A program made the position numbers and the translations under genes. The notes under the pieces are model-generated. The model was not told the origin of the DNA and made no database searches. It saw nothing but the letters and a program-made list of their open reading frames with translations. From positions 1-5,956 of the forward strand of contig JALSPN010000001.1 of the NCBI GenBank assembly GCA_026985945.1: DNA of 5,956 nt, in the 5' to 3' direction. This stretch comes from Thermodesulfobacteriales bacterium (GTDB lineage Bacteria; Desulfobacterota; Thermodesulfobacteria; Thermodesulfobacteriales; Thermodesulfatatoraceae). Positions 1-5,956 of the stretch are shown here, one piece after another; the first letter of the stretch is position 1; every line of letters begins with the position of its first letter.

Positions 1-2
1 TT

Positions 3-629
3 GCATTCCACACCAATTTTTCCGGCCTTGAGGGAAATTATCGTTTCTATGTCTGGTCTCAGAACGAAAAACACCTGGAATGGGATGAGCTGGAAGACTA
101 TTTTGCCGGGCGTATTTCTACTCCCAAAAATGAAAAATACGCCTGGGGGGTTGGGCTTTCCTGGGATCAGGAGCTTACCCCCTGGCTGGGGCTCTTTTTC
201 CGCTACGGTTACCGGGGAAGAGACCTGGTGGGTTATGCCAGCTATGACGAAGAGGGAAATTTTGTCCTGGATGATACGGACTTTTCTTACGCCTTCCGCC
301 ACGCCTTTACCGGAGGTTTTTCCCTGGCCGGAAAGCTCTGGGGGCGCGCGGAGGATGAAGCGGGTCTTGGTTTTGCCTACTTCATAATGGATGACGACTA
401 CGAAGATTACTGGGAGGCCAAAAAGGTCTATGCCGCCCGTCTGGGCCTTGATCCCCTCCATGCACACGCTCACGATGTCAAGGACGAATACCACCTGGAA
501 ATTTACTACCGCTTCCAGGCCACGGAAAATCTGGCCTTTACGCCGGATTTTCAATACACCTGGAACCCGGCAGGCCTTGATGACGATGGCTTCTGGGTCT
601 TCACCCTCCGGGGGGTGTGGGACTTTTAA
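3..629 (+). CDS. Carbohydrate-selective porin, OprB-like (5'-truncated, C-terminal 208 residues)
   Basis: The frame is open from the left window edge, so the N-terminus and signal peptide lie outside. The visible part alternates aromatic and polar residues as outer-membrane beta-strands do, for example TPWLGLFFRYGYRGR, FSLAGKLWGRAEDEAGLGFA and YHLEIYYRFQATENLAFTPD. It ends FTLRGVWDF, and a terminal Phe is the usual recognition signal for the Bam assembly machinery. The segment YYRFQ..ENLAFTPDFQY..NPAG closely resembles the last strands of OprB-family porins, which pass sugars or other small solutes across the outer membrane. Loops are acidic (MDDDYEDYWE). The in-frame ATG at 228 is internal, because strong porin-like sequence continues upstream of it. 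It converges on nrdJ. The beta-barrel assignment is firm, the OprB family likely, and the substrate unknown. Confidence 0.75.
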   Translation, partial: AFHTNFSGLEGNYRFYVWSQNEKHLEWDELEDYFAGRISTPKNEKYAWGVGLSWDQELTPWLGLFFRYGYRGRDLVGYASYDEEGNFVLDDTDFSYAFRHAFTGGFSLAGKLWGRAEDEAGLGFAYFIMDDDYEDYWEAKKVYAARLGLDPLHAHAHDVKDEYHLEIYYRFQATENLAFTPDFQYTWNPAGLDDDGFWVFTLRGVWDF

Positions 630-634
630 TTCCA

Positions 635-654
635 GGGGGGCTTTAAAGCCCCCC
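635..654. terminator. GC-rich palindrome between convergent genes, probable bidirectional terminator
   Basis: GGGGGGCTTT is followed directly by its exact reverse complement, giving a 20-nt perfect palindrome. It starts 5 nt after the porin stop and lies 8 nt beyond the nrdJ stop. A hairpin between two converging stop codons suggests a shared terminator. Neither side has a real T-tract (TCTGATACTT on the plus side), so termination may be inefficient or factor-assisted. Confidence 0.6.
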
Positions 655-662
655 TCTGATAC

Positions 663-2846
663 TTAATCACACTTGGAATAGCCACAGCTCCGACAAAGGA
701 GGCAGCCCGCTTCCACCTCCAGCGGGCCACCACAATCAGGGCAGGGCCCCAAGGAGAGCTTCTCTTCCGGTTTGATTTCTATGTTAATGGCCTCGGCCAG
801 GACCCTGGCGATGGCATCCGGGCAGGAAAGGACAGGTTTTCCCTCCTCCCAGGTGGGAGCAGGGCAGCGGATACCGGAGAGTTGCTTGATAATGGCCTCT
901 GGAGCCACCCCGGAACGCAGGGCTAAAGAGATGAGACGGCTGGTGGCCTCGATCTGACACGAAGCACATCCCCCCGCCTTCCCCATGGTGGCAAAGACCT
1001 CGCAAAGGCCCTTTTCGTCCCAGTTGACCGTGACGTAAAGATTGCCGCAACCGGTGCGGATCTTTCTGGTAAAGCCGCGAGTTATTCTGGGCCTGGGTCT
1101 GGGGGTGACACCTTCAGAGCGCTTGAGGACCAGAACCTGTCTCGGTCTGGAACCGTAGCGATAGACCGTTACCCCTTTAAGGCCCAACTCGTGAGCCAGG
1201 AGATAGACCTTGCGGACATCTTCCCGGGTGGCGCTTTCGGGAAAATTGATGGTCTTTGAAACCGCATTGTGGACATGCCTTTGGAAAGCGGCCTGGATGC
1301 GCAAGTGTTGTTCGGGAGGAATATCAAAGGCGGTAACAAAGAGTTTTTTCAAATCTTCGGGAACTTGAGGAACGTTCTGGATTGATCCTTCCTCCAGGGC
1401 CCTGGCAATAATTTTCTGGATTTCTTCCTCTGAGAAGCCCTTTTCTTCAAGGGCTTTACGGAATAAGGGGTGGATCTCCCGCAATTCCGTGCCGTCAAGG
1501 ACGCGGCGGACATAGGCCACCGCAAAAAGGGGCTCGATCCCTGAAGAACATCCGGCTATGATGGAGATGGAGCCCGTGGGAGCAATGGTAGTGGTGGTGG
1601 CGTTTCGCATCCAGGGGGTTTCAGCCTTATCCCATATACTTCCCGGGTAAGCAGGAAAATTTCCCCGCTTTTTGGCCAATTCTCTGCTGGCCTTTACCGC
1701 TTCTTCGGTGATAAATCCCATGAGCTCATCGGCAATCTCTACGGCCCTTTCCGTATTGTATGAGATACCAAGTTTGAGAAGCATATCAGCAAAGCCCATG
1801 ACCCCGAGCCCGATCTTGCGGGTCTTTTTGGTCCTCTCTTCGATCTGGGGAAGGGGAAATTTATTGACATCGATAACGTTGTCCAGAAAATGGACGGCCA
1901 GGTGAACCACTTCTTTGAGCCGCGGCCAATCAATGGCCCCCTGTTTTACAAAGCGGGAGAGATTGATCGAACCCAGATTGCAAGACTCAAAGGGAAGGAG
2001 CGGCTGTTCTCCGCAGGGATTGGTGGCCTCGATCTCTCCCAGATGAGGGGTGGGATTATGGGCGTTTATGTGGTCGATAAAAATGACCCCGGGGTCTCCC
2101 CTCAACCAGGCATTTTCAACCAGAAGATCAAAAAGTCGGCGGGCGGGGACTTCTCTTACGATCTCACCGTTGCGAGGGTTGATCAGGGGAAAGTGCCTCC
2201 CCTCCTGGTAGGCCTTTATGAATTCGTCGGTTACGGCCACCGAAATATTGAAATTGTTGAGTTTGGCCAGGTCCCTTTTGATGGTGATAAATTCTTCGAT
2301 ATCGGGATGATCTATGCGAAGGATTCCCATATTGGCTCCACGCCTGGTCCCTCCCTGTTTGATGGCTTCAGTGGCGGCATCATAGACCTGCATGAAGGAG
2401 ACCGGGCCACTTGAGACTCCGTGGGTGGAGCGCACGATATCCCCTTTCGGACGCAGGCGAGAGAAGGAAAAACCCGTCCCCCCACCGGATTTATGGATGA
2501 GGGCGGCGTATTTGAGGGTTTCAAAAATAGATTCTAAGGAGTCTTCAATCGGTAAGACGAAACAGGCGGAAAGCTGGCCCAGCTCGCGCCCGGCATTCAT
2601 AAGGGTGGGAGAGTTGGGCAAAAAATCAAGACCGGTCATCAGGCTATAGAAGCGTTCTTCTATTTCCACCACATCTGCTTTGGGATCATAAAGTAGATCT
2701 GCGGCGGCGATGGTGCGTGCTACCCGGCGGAACATGTCTTCAGGGCTTTCCACCGGGTTTCCTTCTTCATCCCGAATGAGATAGCGCCTTGCCAGCACCA
2801 CCAGGGCATTTTCCGTAAGAGGAAGCCTTGTTTCCGGCAGTTTCAT
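663..2846 (-). CDS. nrdJ: Adenosylcobalamin-dependent (class II) ribonucleoside-diphosphate reductase
   Basis: It reduces ribonucleotides to deoxyribonucleotides in the cytoplasm, using adenosylcobalamin to start the radical; class II enzymes need no oxygen. The 727-residue protein has the full catalytic barrel. [10 protein letters not shown] lies at 77-86. Cys95 (LSACF) and Cys289 ([12 protein letters not shown]) form the expected active-site redox pair. N276-P-C278-G-E280 carries the thiyl-radical cysteine with its catalytic Asn and Glu. [15 protein letters not shown] is at 119-133, and APTGSIS, a phosphate-binding loop, at 422-428. A TSCPD-type domain follows from about 595 to 690 ([19 protein letters not shown]). 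The tail has cysteines at 702, 705, 715, 718, 721 and 726: a zinc ribbon merged with a terminal CGYSKC pair that probably re-reduces the active site. No ATP-cone or intein is seen. The ATG has a strong GGAGG five bases upstream. Length and motifs are normal for the family. Confidence 0.97.
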   Translation of the reverse strand: MKLPETRLPLTENALVVLARRYLIRDEEGNPVESPEDMFRRVARTIAAADLLYDPKADVVEIEERFYSLMTGLDFLPNSPTLMNAGRELGQLSACFVLPIEDSLESIFETLKYAALIHKSGGGTGFSFSRLRPKGDIVRSTHGVSSGPVSFMQVYDAATEAIKQGGTRRGANMGILRIDHPDIEEFITIKRDLAKLNNFNISVAVTDEFIKAYQEGRHFPLINPRNGEIVREVPARRLFDLLVENAWLRGDPGVIFIDHINAHNPTPHLGEIEATNPCGEQPLLPFESCNLGSINLSRFVKQGAIDWPRLKEVVHLAVHFLDNVIDVNKFPLPQIEERTKKTRKIGLGVMGFADMLLKLGISYNTERAVEIADELMGFITEEAVKASRELAKKRGNFPAYPGSIWDKAETPWMRNATTTTIAPTGSISIIAGCSSGIEPLFAVAYVRRVLDGTELREIHPLFRKALEEKGFSEEEIQKIIARALEEGSIQNVPQVPEDLKKLFVTAFDIPPEQHLRIQAAFQRHVHNAVSKTINFPESATREDVRKVYLLAHELGLKGVTVYRYGSRPRQVLVLKRSEGVTPRPRPRITRGFTRKIRTGCGNLYVTVNWDEKGLCEVFATMGKAGGCASCQIEATSRLISLALRSGVAPEAIIKQLSGIRCPAPTWEEGKPVLSCPDAIARVLAEAINIEIKPEEKLSLGPCPDCGGPLEVEAGCLLCRSCGYSKCD

Positions 2847-2849
2847 GAA

Positions 2850-2856
2850 CCCCTCC
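2850..2856 (-). promoter_or_regulatory. nrdJ ribosome binding site
   Basis: On the minus strand GGAGGGG lies just before the ATG, with five bases between GGAGG and the start codon. This fixes the start at 2846. No other in-frame ATG nearby has a comparable Shine-Dalgarno. Confidence 0.8.
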
Positions 2857-2859
2857 GCT

Positions 2860-2953
2860 AAATTTTAGAACATTTTAACAAAATTTGGCCTCTTTGCGTG
2901 CAGGAAAGAAGAAATTTGTTAACAAAAAAACGATAATTGCGCTTATTTTAAGC
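2860..2953 (-). promoter_or_regulatory. AT-rich nrdJ upstream region with repeats, a palindrome and a T7 tract
   Basis: This stretch holds several small signals. The nonamer ttaacaaaa (plus strand) occurs at 2875-2883 and 2919-2927, 44 bp apart, about four helical turns. The second copy overlaps the 12-nt palindrome TTTGTTAACAAA (2915-2926). An inverted repeat AAATTTT/AAAATTT spans 2860-2866 and 2880-2886. On the minus strand a T7 run (2924-2930) follows two weak stems: ATAA/TTAT (2933-2936 with 2943-2946) and GCTTA/TAAGC (2941-2945 with 2949-2953). A TAAAAT resembling a -10 box (2872-2877) has no convincing -35 partner. The repeats could be operator sites and the T7 region a leader terminator. 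None matches the NrdR box consensus as I know it. Confidence 0.3.
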
Positions 2954-2982
2954 TAGTAGAAGAAGCGTATTGGATTACTTTT

Positions 2983-3062
2983 GGCTCGGGACTACCTCAG
3001 CCTTCTATAGCACCGGCTTTCGGGCTTAGGGATTGCAGATTCGAATCTTGCTCCCCTAGCCA
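2983..3062. ncRNA. Structured three-way-junction element in the nrdJ leader, partly tRNA-like, strand unresolved
   Basis: Three stems can be drawn. The closing stem pairs GGCTCGGG (2983-2990) with CCCTAGCC (3054-3061), seven pairs with one mismatch. A second stem pairs CCTCAGCC (2995-3002) with GGCTTAGG (3023-3030), again seven pairs and one mismatch, and encloses a small AGC/GCT hairpin (3009-3011 with 3016-3018). The third is a hairpin around the palindrome AGATTCGAATCT (3037-3048), extended by GC/GC with one bulge. Read on the minus strand both mismatches are A-G, which RNA helices tolerate well, and the element would sit in the 5' leader of nrdJ, about 136 nt before its ATG. Read on the plus strand the mismatches are C-U, but the segment ends ATTCGAATC...GCCA then TTTCTTTTT, like a tRNA T-arm with G73-CCA and a T-rich tail. 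It has no intact anticodon arm. It may be a leader RNA, a decayed tRNA or a tRNA mimic; I cannot choose firmly. Confidence 0.4.
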
Positions 3063-3147
3063 TTTCTTTTTACCGATAAAATTAGTCCGGTTGGTTTAAA
3101 TTCTAACTTAATTCCCTCTTCTTTTTGAATATTCAACTGCTTGGGTT
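3063..3147. other. Spacer between the SprA-like gene and the structured element
   Basis: This is AT-rich non-coding sequence. It contains the 12-nt palindrome TTGAATATTCAA (3125-3136). I see no hairpin followed by a T-run on the minus strand, so transcription of the aroC cluster has no clear stop here and might continue into the nrdJ leader. On the plus strand the T-rich TTTCTTTTT (3063-3071) directly follows the structured element. Confidence 0.35.
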
Positions 3148-3678
3148 TTATGAGGAAGTTTGAAATTTTTTGTAAGTTTGGGCTGCTTCGCGGGGAGATA
3201 CTCTGGCCTGATTTTCAAGCTTCTCCTTGGCAAGTTCTGCCAGGGCCTGGGCTTCCATCTGGGCTGCTTTCAGGGCTACCAGGCGATCCTGAGGAGAGGG
3301 ATCTCTAGGAGCCAGGGCCGCTTTCTTGATAATACGGGCTTTTTCAAGCGTCTTTTCGGGGTCTCTTTCCGGTGAGGTGTCTATCTTTACTTCTCCTGCC
3401 ACGGCATAAAGGCGGCCATCCGGCCCTTTTACGGTTTTATATTGGGCCCCTGAGAGGGCGTAAGGCCCGGCTGCCATAAGATGAGCCATTTCGTGAGCTT
3501 TTACCTCCCGATCTCGCCGACGTAATTCCCTGAGAAGGGCCTCTTCCTTCCTTTCCAGTTCCTGGAGTTTTGAAGTTGAAAAGGGCCTTTTTTCGGCCTG
3601 ATTTCCCTTTTCGGCAAACTCTTTTTGCCGTTTTATCTGTGAAATTTGAAAATTGATCTGGCTGGGATCAATTTTCAT
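3148..3678 (-). CDS. SprA-related putative metalloprotease (HExxH protein)
   Basis: The 176-residue protein has a charged, probably coiled N-terminal region (about 10-60, rich in Lys, Glu and Arg). A core then opens with [15 protein letters not shown], placing a zinc-protease-type HEMAH at 62-66. [18 protein letters not shown] and [20 protein letters not shown] follow (71-110), and Glu96 in AGEV is a candidate third metal ligand. After that come alanine-rich helices (115-155). This order is typical of the SprA-related family, annotated as putative metalloproteases, for which I know of no established substrate. There is no signal peptide or membrane segment, so it looks cytoplasmic. It is the last gene of the minus-strand cluster, 33 bp after the DsrE-like gene. 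The ATG lacks a good Shine-Dalgarno (GGAAAG is too far upstream), but the next Met lies inside HEMAH, so this start is the only sensible one. Family assignment is fairly sure; activity is inferred. Confidence 0.75.
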   Translation of the reverse strand: MKIDPSQINFQISQIKRQKEFAEKGNQAEKRPFSTSKLQELERKEEALLRELRRRDREVKAHEMAHLMAAGPYALSGAQYKTVKGPDGRLYAVAGEVKIDTSPERDPEKTLEKARIIKKAALAPRDPSPQDRLVALKAAQMEAQALAELAKEKLENQARVSPREAAQTYKKFQTSS

Positions 3679-3711
3679 ATAATTATTATCGGGACAAAAC
3701 TTTCCAAAAAT

Positions 3712-4032
3712 TTAAAATTTTACGATCTCAAAGCCTTCCTTTTTAAACCTTTCGATAAGGGCTTCTCCGTCCTCTATCCGTTCAAACACCTCTGGAGGGC
3801 GAGTCTCAGGAATGTCAAACTTCTTCAAAGATTTGAGACAGACATAAGCCTTGCCGCCATCCAGGATAAATTGATGCAGAATCTTGAAGAGTTTGGGCTC
3901 ACAGCGAATACATCTTTTAACCCCATCATTCTGGACTAAAAGCGCCGTTTCGGATTGTTTTACATTGTTAACTGCCTCTTTGATAGCTTCTTCCCACCTG
4001 TTTTCATTTTCTATCACAATTATTTTTTTCAT
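3712..4032 (-). CDS. DsrE-like small protein
   Basis: The 106 residues follow the DsrE/DsrF alpha-beta plan: an N-terminal strand KKIIVIE, a helix (about 12-25), a strand TALLVQNDGVK, a helix (46-59), then GGKAYVCLKSLKKFDI, which matches the DsrE-type strand with a Cys followed by S-L-K. The end, ERIEDGEALIERFKKEGFEIVKF, resembles the family's terminal helix and strand. Cysteines are at 41 and 44 (CIRC) and 65. Cys65 sits where relatives often carry a sulfur-handling Cys. Such proteins are involved in persulfide transfer or tRNA 2-thiolation, but many members have no known role, and no partner sulfur genes are visible here. The start lies 2 nt after the preceding stop, with GAGG upstream inside the end of that gene, so translation is probably coupled. 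GC content is intermediate, higher than in the FliL-like gene. The assignment rests on pattern, not on a search. Confidence 0.6.
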   Translation of the reverse strand: MKKIIVIENENRWEEAIKEAVNNVKQSETALLVQNDGVKRCIRCEPKLFKILHQFILDGGKAYVCLKSLKKFDIPETRPPEVFERIEDGEALIERFKKEGFEIVKF

Positions 4033-4034
4033 TT

Positions 4035-4544
4035 TTACAACCTCTTCTGGTGAAGAATTTTGTATTCTACTAAATAAATTTTTTCCACTTTTGACTTAAA
4101 GTGTTCTTTAAATGTTTTCAGGATATCTTTCTTGATGATAGATAGTCCATCCATATTTTGGAAATCTATATAATCCCAATCGTTTGATTTGTTTATTATA
4201 ATATTTTTTAAAACAGCTTTTCTTTCCCTCATGTCTTTAGCTATTCTTTTGTCTTTAAATTCAACTACCAAACTTAGAGAAACGTAAGATCCTCTTGGTG
4301 CATTTTGGGGAGTGATTATAATGTTTTCCAGATATATCTGGTTTGACTTTAGTTTTTCAATTAAAAGTTTATGTTTATTTCTAATTTTAACTTTCTTTTT
4401 AAATGGTAATGCTCTTATTAGAGCATGTTTGTTTTCTTTTTTGGGGAAAAAGAAAACAAATATATCAGTTCTCCTTTTGAAGAAGATTATTCCTAAAATA
4501 ATAAGTAGAGCTAGAGTAACAGCAATAACAAAATATCTTTTCAT
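4035..4544 (-). CDS. FliL-like single-pass membrane protein
   Basis: The 169-residue protein starts MKRYF and has one hydrophobic segment at about 6-22 (VIAVTLALLIILGIIFF), suggesting an inner-membrane anchor with the rest outside the cytoplasm. A very lysine-rich linker follows (about 24-65). The C-terminal half resembles the FliL domain: LENIIITPQNAPRGSYVSLSLVVEFKDKR, then RERKAVLKNIIINK, then a helix DILKTFKEHF and KVEKIYLVEYKIL. FliL binds flagellar stators, but no flagellar gene is near, so a motility role is not supported and this may be an orphan relative. The ATG shares one base with the aroC stop (TAATG), and AAAAGGG lies a few bases upstream, so translation is coupled to aroC. Base use is striking: 47 of 180 bases at 4081-4260 are G or C, about 26%, against well over half in aroC. 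Family call is moderate; function unknown. Confidence 0.5.
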   Translation of the reverse strand: MKRYFVIAVTLALLIILGIIFFKRRTDIFVFFFPKKENKHALIRALPFKKKVKIRNKHKLLIEKLKSNQIYLENIIITPQNAPRGSYVSLSLVVEFKDKRIAKDMRERKAVLKNIIINKSNDWDYIDFQNMDGLSIIKKDILKTFKEHFKSKVEKIYLVEYKILHQKRL

Positions 4545-5635
4545 TATTCCCTTTTAAAGGGATATTTCTCCCATTTTGAAAAGCTGGAAATACTTAACTG
4601 CCTCAGGAGGTGATCTGCAAGCACCAGGCGGACCATAGCTTGACAGACCGGAACAATGCGAGGGATGGCCGAGGCGTCGTGTCTTCCCCCCACTTTTATG
4701 CGGGCTGGGGTTTTTCTCACCGTTATAGTTTCTTGTTCTTTGCTGATACTCGGAATGGGTTTTACCGCGACCCGGCAGATAATTTCGTCTCCATTTGAGA
4801 TTCCGGCCAAAATTCCCCCAGCGTTATTGGTCTTGAAGCCTTCAGGGGTGATCTCGTCGTTGTGTTCCGAACCAAGCATCTCTGCAGCGGCAAAACCGGC
4901 CCCAATTTCTACCCCCTTAACAGCTCCAATACTCATCAGGGCCTTAGACAGTTCAGCATCAAGTTTGTCAAAAACAGGCTCACCAAGACCTGCTGGCACG
5001 CCTCGCGCCACGATTTCCACAATCCCCCCTATCGAATCTCCTTTTGCTCTAACTTCTTTGATCCTCTCTTCCATCTTTTCGGCAGCTTGGAGGTCTGGGC
5101 AGAAAAGTCGGTTTTTATAAATGACCGAGAGGTCTCTTTTTTGGGCTTTTACTCCGCCAAGGGCCACGGTATAGGCCAGAACTTCAATTCCCCACTCCTC
5201 AAGGAGCCTTTTGGCCACGGCCCCTGCGGCTACCCGTGCTACGGTCTCCCGCCCGCTTGAGCGTCCACCTCCCCGCCAGTCTCGCAGACCGTATTTCCAG
5301 AGATAGGTGCAATCTCCGTGTCCGGGGCGAAAAAGATCTTTTAAAGGTTCATAGGCCCCTGGTCTGGCGTCCTGATTGTAGATTACAAGGGCGATGGGCA
5401 TTCCGGTGGTCTTCCCCTCAAAGACTCCGGAAAGAATGGCCACCCGGTCCGCCTCTTTACGGGGGCTTTCTCCCGGGGCCTTTCCGGGTTTTCTTTTGTC
5501 CAGCTCCTCCTGAATGTAGGCTTCATCGAGGGTTAAACCCGGAGGGCAGCCATCTACCACGGCCCCCAGGGCCGGTCCGTGAGATTCGCCAAAAGTGGTT
5601 ACGCGAAAGAGAAGACCGAAGCTGTTTCCTGGCAT
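4544..5635 (-). CDS. aroC: Chorismate synthase
   Basis: It converts 5-enolpyruvylshikimate-3-phosphate to chorismate, the last step of the shikimate pathway, using reduced FMN in the cytoplasm. At 363 residues it has normal family length. All three signatures are present: TFGESHGPALGAVVDGCPPG (14-33), GRSSGRETVARVAAGAVAK (124-142) and GGRHDASAIPR (316-326). The two conserved catalytic histidines fall at 19 (GESHG) and 106 (RPGHGD). RPGAYEPLKDLFRPGH and NNAGGILAGISNG are also typical. The ATG has AGGAGA a short distance upstream. It is the first gene of the minus-strand cluster, its stop overlaps the start of the FliL-like gene by one base, and it is divergent from the FmdB-type gene. The last 15 or so residues (SKWEKYPFKRE) look like a non-conserved tail. 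Confidence 0.97.
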   Translation of the reverse strand: MPGNSFGLLFRVTTFGESHGPALGAVVDGCPPGLTLDEAYIQEELDKRKPGKAPGESPRKEADRVAILSGVFEGKTTGMPIALVIYNQDARPGAYEPLKDLFRPGHGDCTYLWKYGLRDWRGGGRSSGRETVARVAAGAVAKRLLEEWGIEVLAYTVALGGVKAQKRDLSVIYKNRLFCPDLQAAEKMEERIKEVRAKGDSIGGIVEIVARGVPAGLGEPVFDKLDAELSKALMSIGAVKGVEIGAGFAAAEMLGSEHNDEITPEGFKTNNAGGILAGISNGDEIICRVAVKPIPSISKEQETITVRKTPARIKVGGRHDASAIPRIVPVCQAMVRLVLADHLLRQLSISSFSKWEKYPFKRE

Positions 5636-5704
5636 GTTCTCTCCTTGTTGACTTTTGGGGGTTTCATTTTATTTATCATTTCAAAATACCAAGGAGAAAG
5701 GGTT
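5636..5704. promoter_or_regulatory. Divergent aroC / FmdB-gene promoter region
   Basis: Only 69 bp separate the two divergent start codons, so both promoters must lie here or inside the genes. On the plus strand TTGACT (5648-5653) is a good -35 match, but only a weak -10 (ATTTAT at 5671-5676, 17-bp spacer) follows. On the minus strand TTGGTA (5687-5692) and TAAAAT (5666-5671) are separated by 15 bp. Shine-Dalgarno sites flank the region: AAGGAG at 5691-5696 for the FmdB gene and AGGAGA for aroC. The exact promoter elements are uncertain. Confidence 0.35.
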
Positions 5705-5947
5705 ATGCCTATCTACGAATTTGTTTGTGAAGATTGTGAGCATGAGTTTGAGACCCTTCTTAAAAATCGCCAGGAAGCGGAAAATGTCAGGTGCCCCCGG
5801 TGCCAGAGCCCCCGGATCAAGCGTTTGATGAGCGCCACCGGGGCCATCATCACCAATGGTGGGGGAGGAGCTAAGCCTTCGGTTGAGAGTCACAAGTGTG
5901 ATACTGGAACCTGCAGTCACATAAATCTTCCCGGATATAGTCGTTAA
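5705..5947 (+). CDS. FmdB-type zinc-ribbon regulatory-like protein
   Basis: This 80-residue protein begins MPIYEFVCEDCEHEFE, the hallmark of the FmdB family: CxxC at 8-11, then a second CPRC knuckle at 30-33, followed by KRLMSATGAIITNGG. The four cysteines should hold one zinc ion. A glycine-rich linker leads to a tail with CDTGTC (65-70), a possible extra metal or redox site. Family members are annotated as putative regulators after FmdB of methylotrophs; a DNA- or RNA-binding role is plausible but unproven. The start at 5705 is chosen because AAGGAG lies about 8 bp upstream and MPIYEF is the conserved N-terminus; the open frame extends 42 codons further upstream into the aroC promoter and 5' end but without family similarity. 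It is divergent from aroC, and no downstream gene is visible. Confidence 0.88.
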   Translation: MPIYEFVCEDCEHEFETLLKNRQEAENVRCPRCQSPRIKRLMSATGAIITNGGGGAKPSVESHKCDTGTCSHINLPGYSR

Positions 5948-5956
5948 AAAATGCGT

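Noticed and set aside
1..387. A 128-codon frame-1 open frame over the porin
   Set aside because: It is a shadow of the porin frame. The frame-3 translation has beta-barrel character throughout and ends in the expected terminal Phe.
1890..2414. A 174-codon open frame on the plus strand
   Set aside because: It lies entirely inside nrdJ on the opposite strand. Its translation shows no family features, while the nrdJ frame carries all the catalytic motifs.
2983..3025. TPP-riboswitch-like words (GGTGC, GGCTGAG) on the minus strand
   Set aside because: Only the first half is vaguely similar; the conserved CCTGATC and the GGATAATGCCAGCG-type segment are absent.
2983..3062. A functional tRNA-Gln, tRNA-Glu or tRNA-Sec gene
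   Set aside because: No acceptor 5' strand pairs with TCCCCTA, the anticodon arm does not close on a 7-nt loop, and there is no long variable arm or TCA anticodon.
2847..3147. Cobalamin riboswitch upstream of B12-dependent nrdJ
   Set aside because: I looked on the minus strand for the conserved core (GCCACTG and the AGCCAGGAGACCTGCC-type box) and found neither.
5579..5704. N-terminal extension of the FmdB-type protein by 42 codons
   Set aside because: The extension overlaps the aroC start and promoter region, whereas MPIYEF with a good Shine-Dalgarno is the conserved family start.
5236..5730. A 164-codon open frame on the plus strand covering the aroC start and the FmdB gene start
   Set aside because: It is antisense to conserved aroC and out of frame with FmdB; the peptide is Arg/Pro-rich with no recognisable domain.

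Overview
The window reads as chromosomal DNA of a Gram-negative bacterium. The first gene encodes the C-terminal part of an outer-membrane beta-barrel ending in Phe. The single ribonucleotide reductase is the adenosylcobalamin-dependent class II type, common in anaerobes and thermophiles. A DsrE-like protein would suit a sulfur-metabolising anaerobe. Desulfobacterota or Thermodesulfobacteria-like bacteria would fit, but this is inferred from gene content, not from a marker gene.

Layout. At 3-629 (+) is the 3' end of an OprB-type carbohydrate porin. It converges on nrdJ (663-2846, -), with a perfect GC-rich palindrome (635-654) between the two stop codons. Upstream of nrdJ is a 301-bp non-coding stretch (2847-3147). 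It holds the nrdJ leader and a compact structured element (2983-3062) that resembles a three-way-junction RNA and partly a degenerate tRNA 3' half. A four-gene minus-strand cluster follows in the order aroC (5635-4544), a FliL-like membrane protein (4544-4035), a DsrE-like protein (4032-3712) and a SprA-related HExxH protein (3678-3148). The first three are translationally coupled or nearly so (1-nt overlap, then a 2-nt gap). Divergent from aroC, a small FmdB-type zinc-ribbon protein (5705-5947, +) ends the window.

Function. Two genes are clear housekeeping enzymes: NrdJ supplies deoxyribonucleotides and AroC makes chorismate. The three small genes behind aroC have no obvious link to aromatic synthesis or to each other. 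The FliL-like gene is strikingly AT-rich compared with aroC. I see no transposase, integrase, toxin-antitoxin pair, CRISPR array or defence cassette. The main unexplained signal is the structured element in the nrdJ leader.
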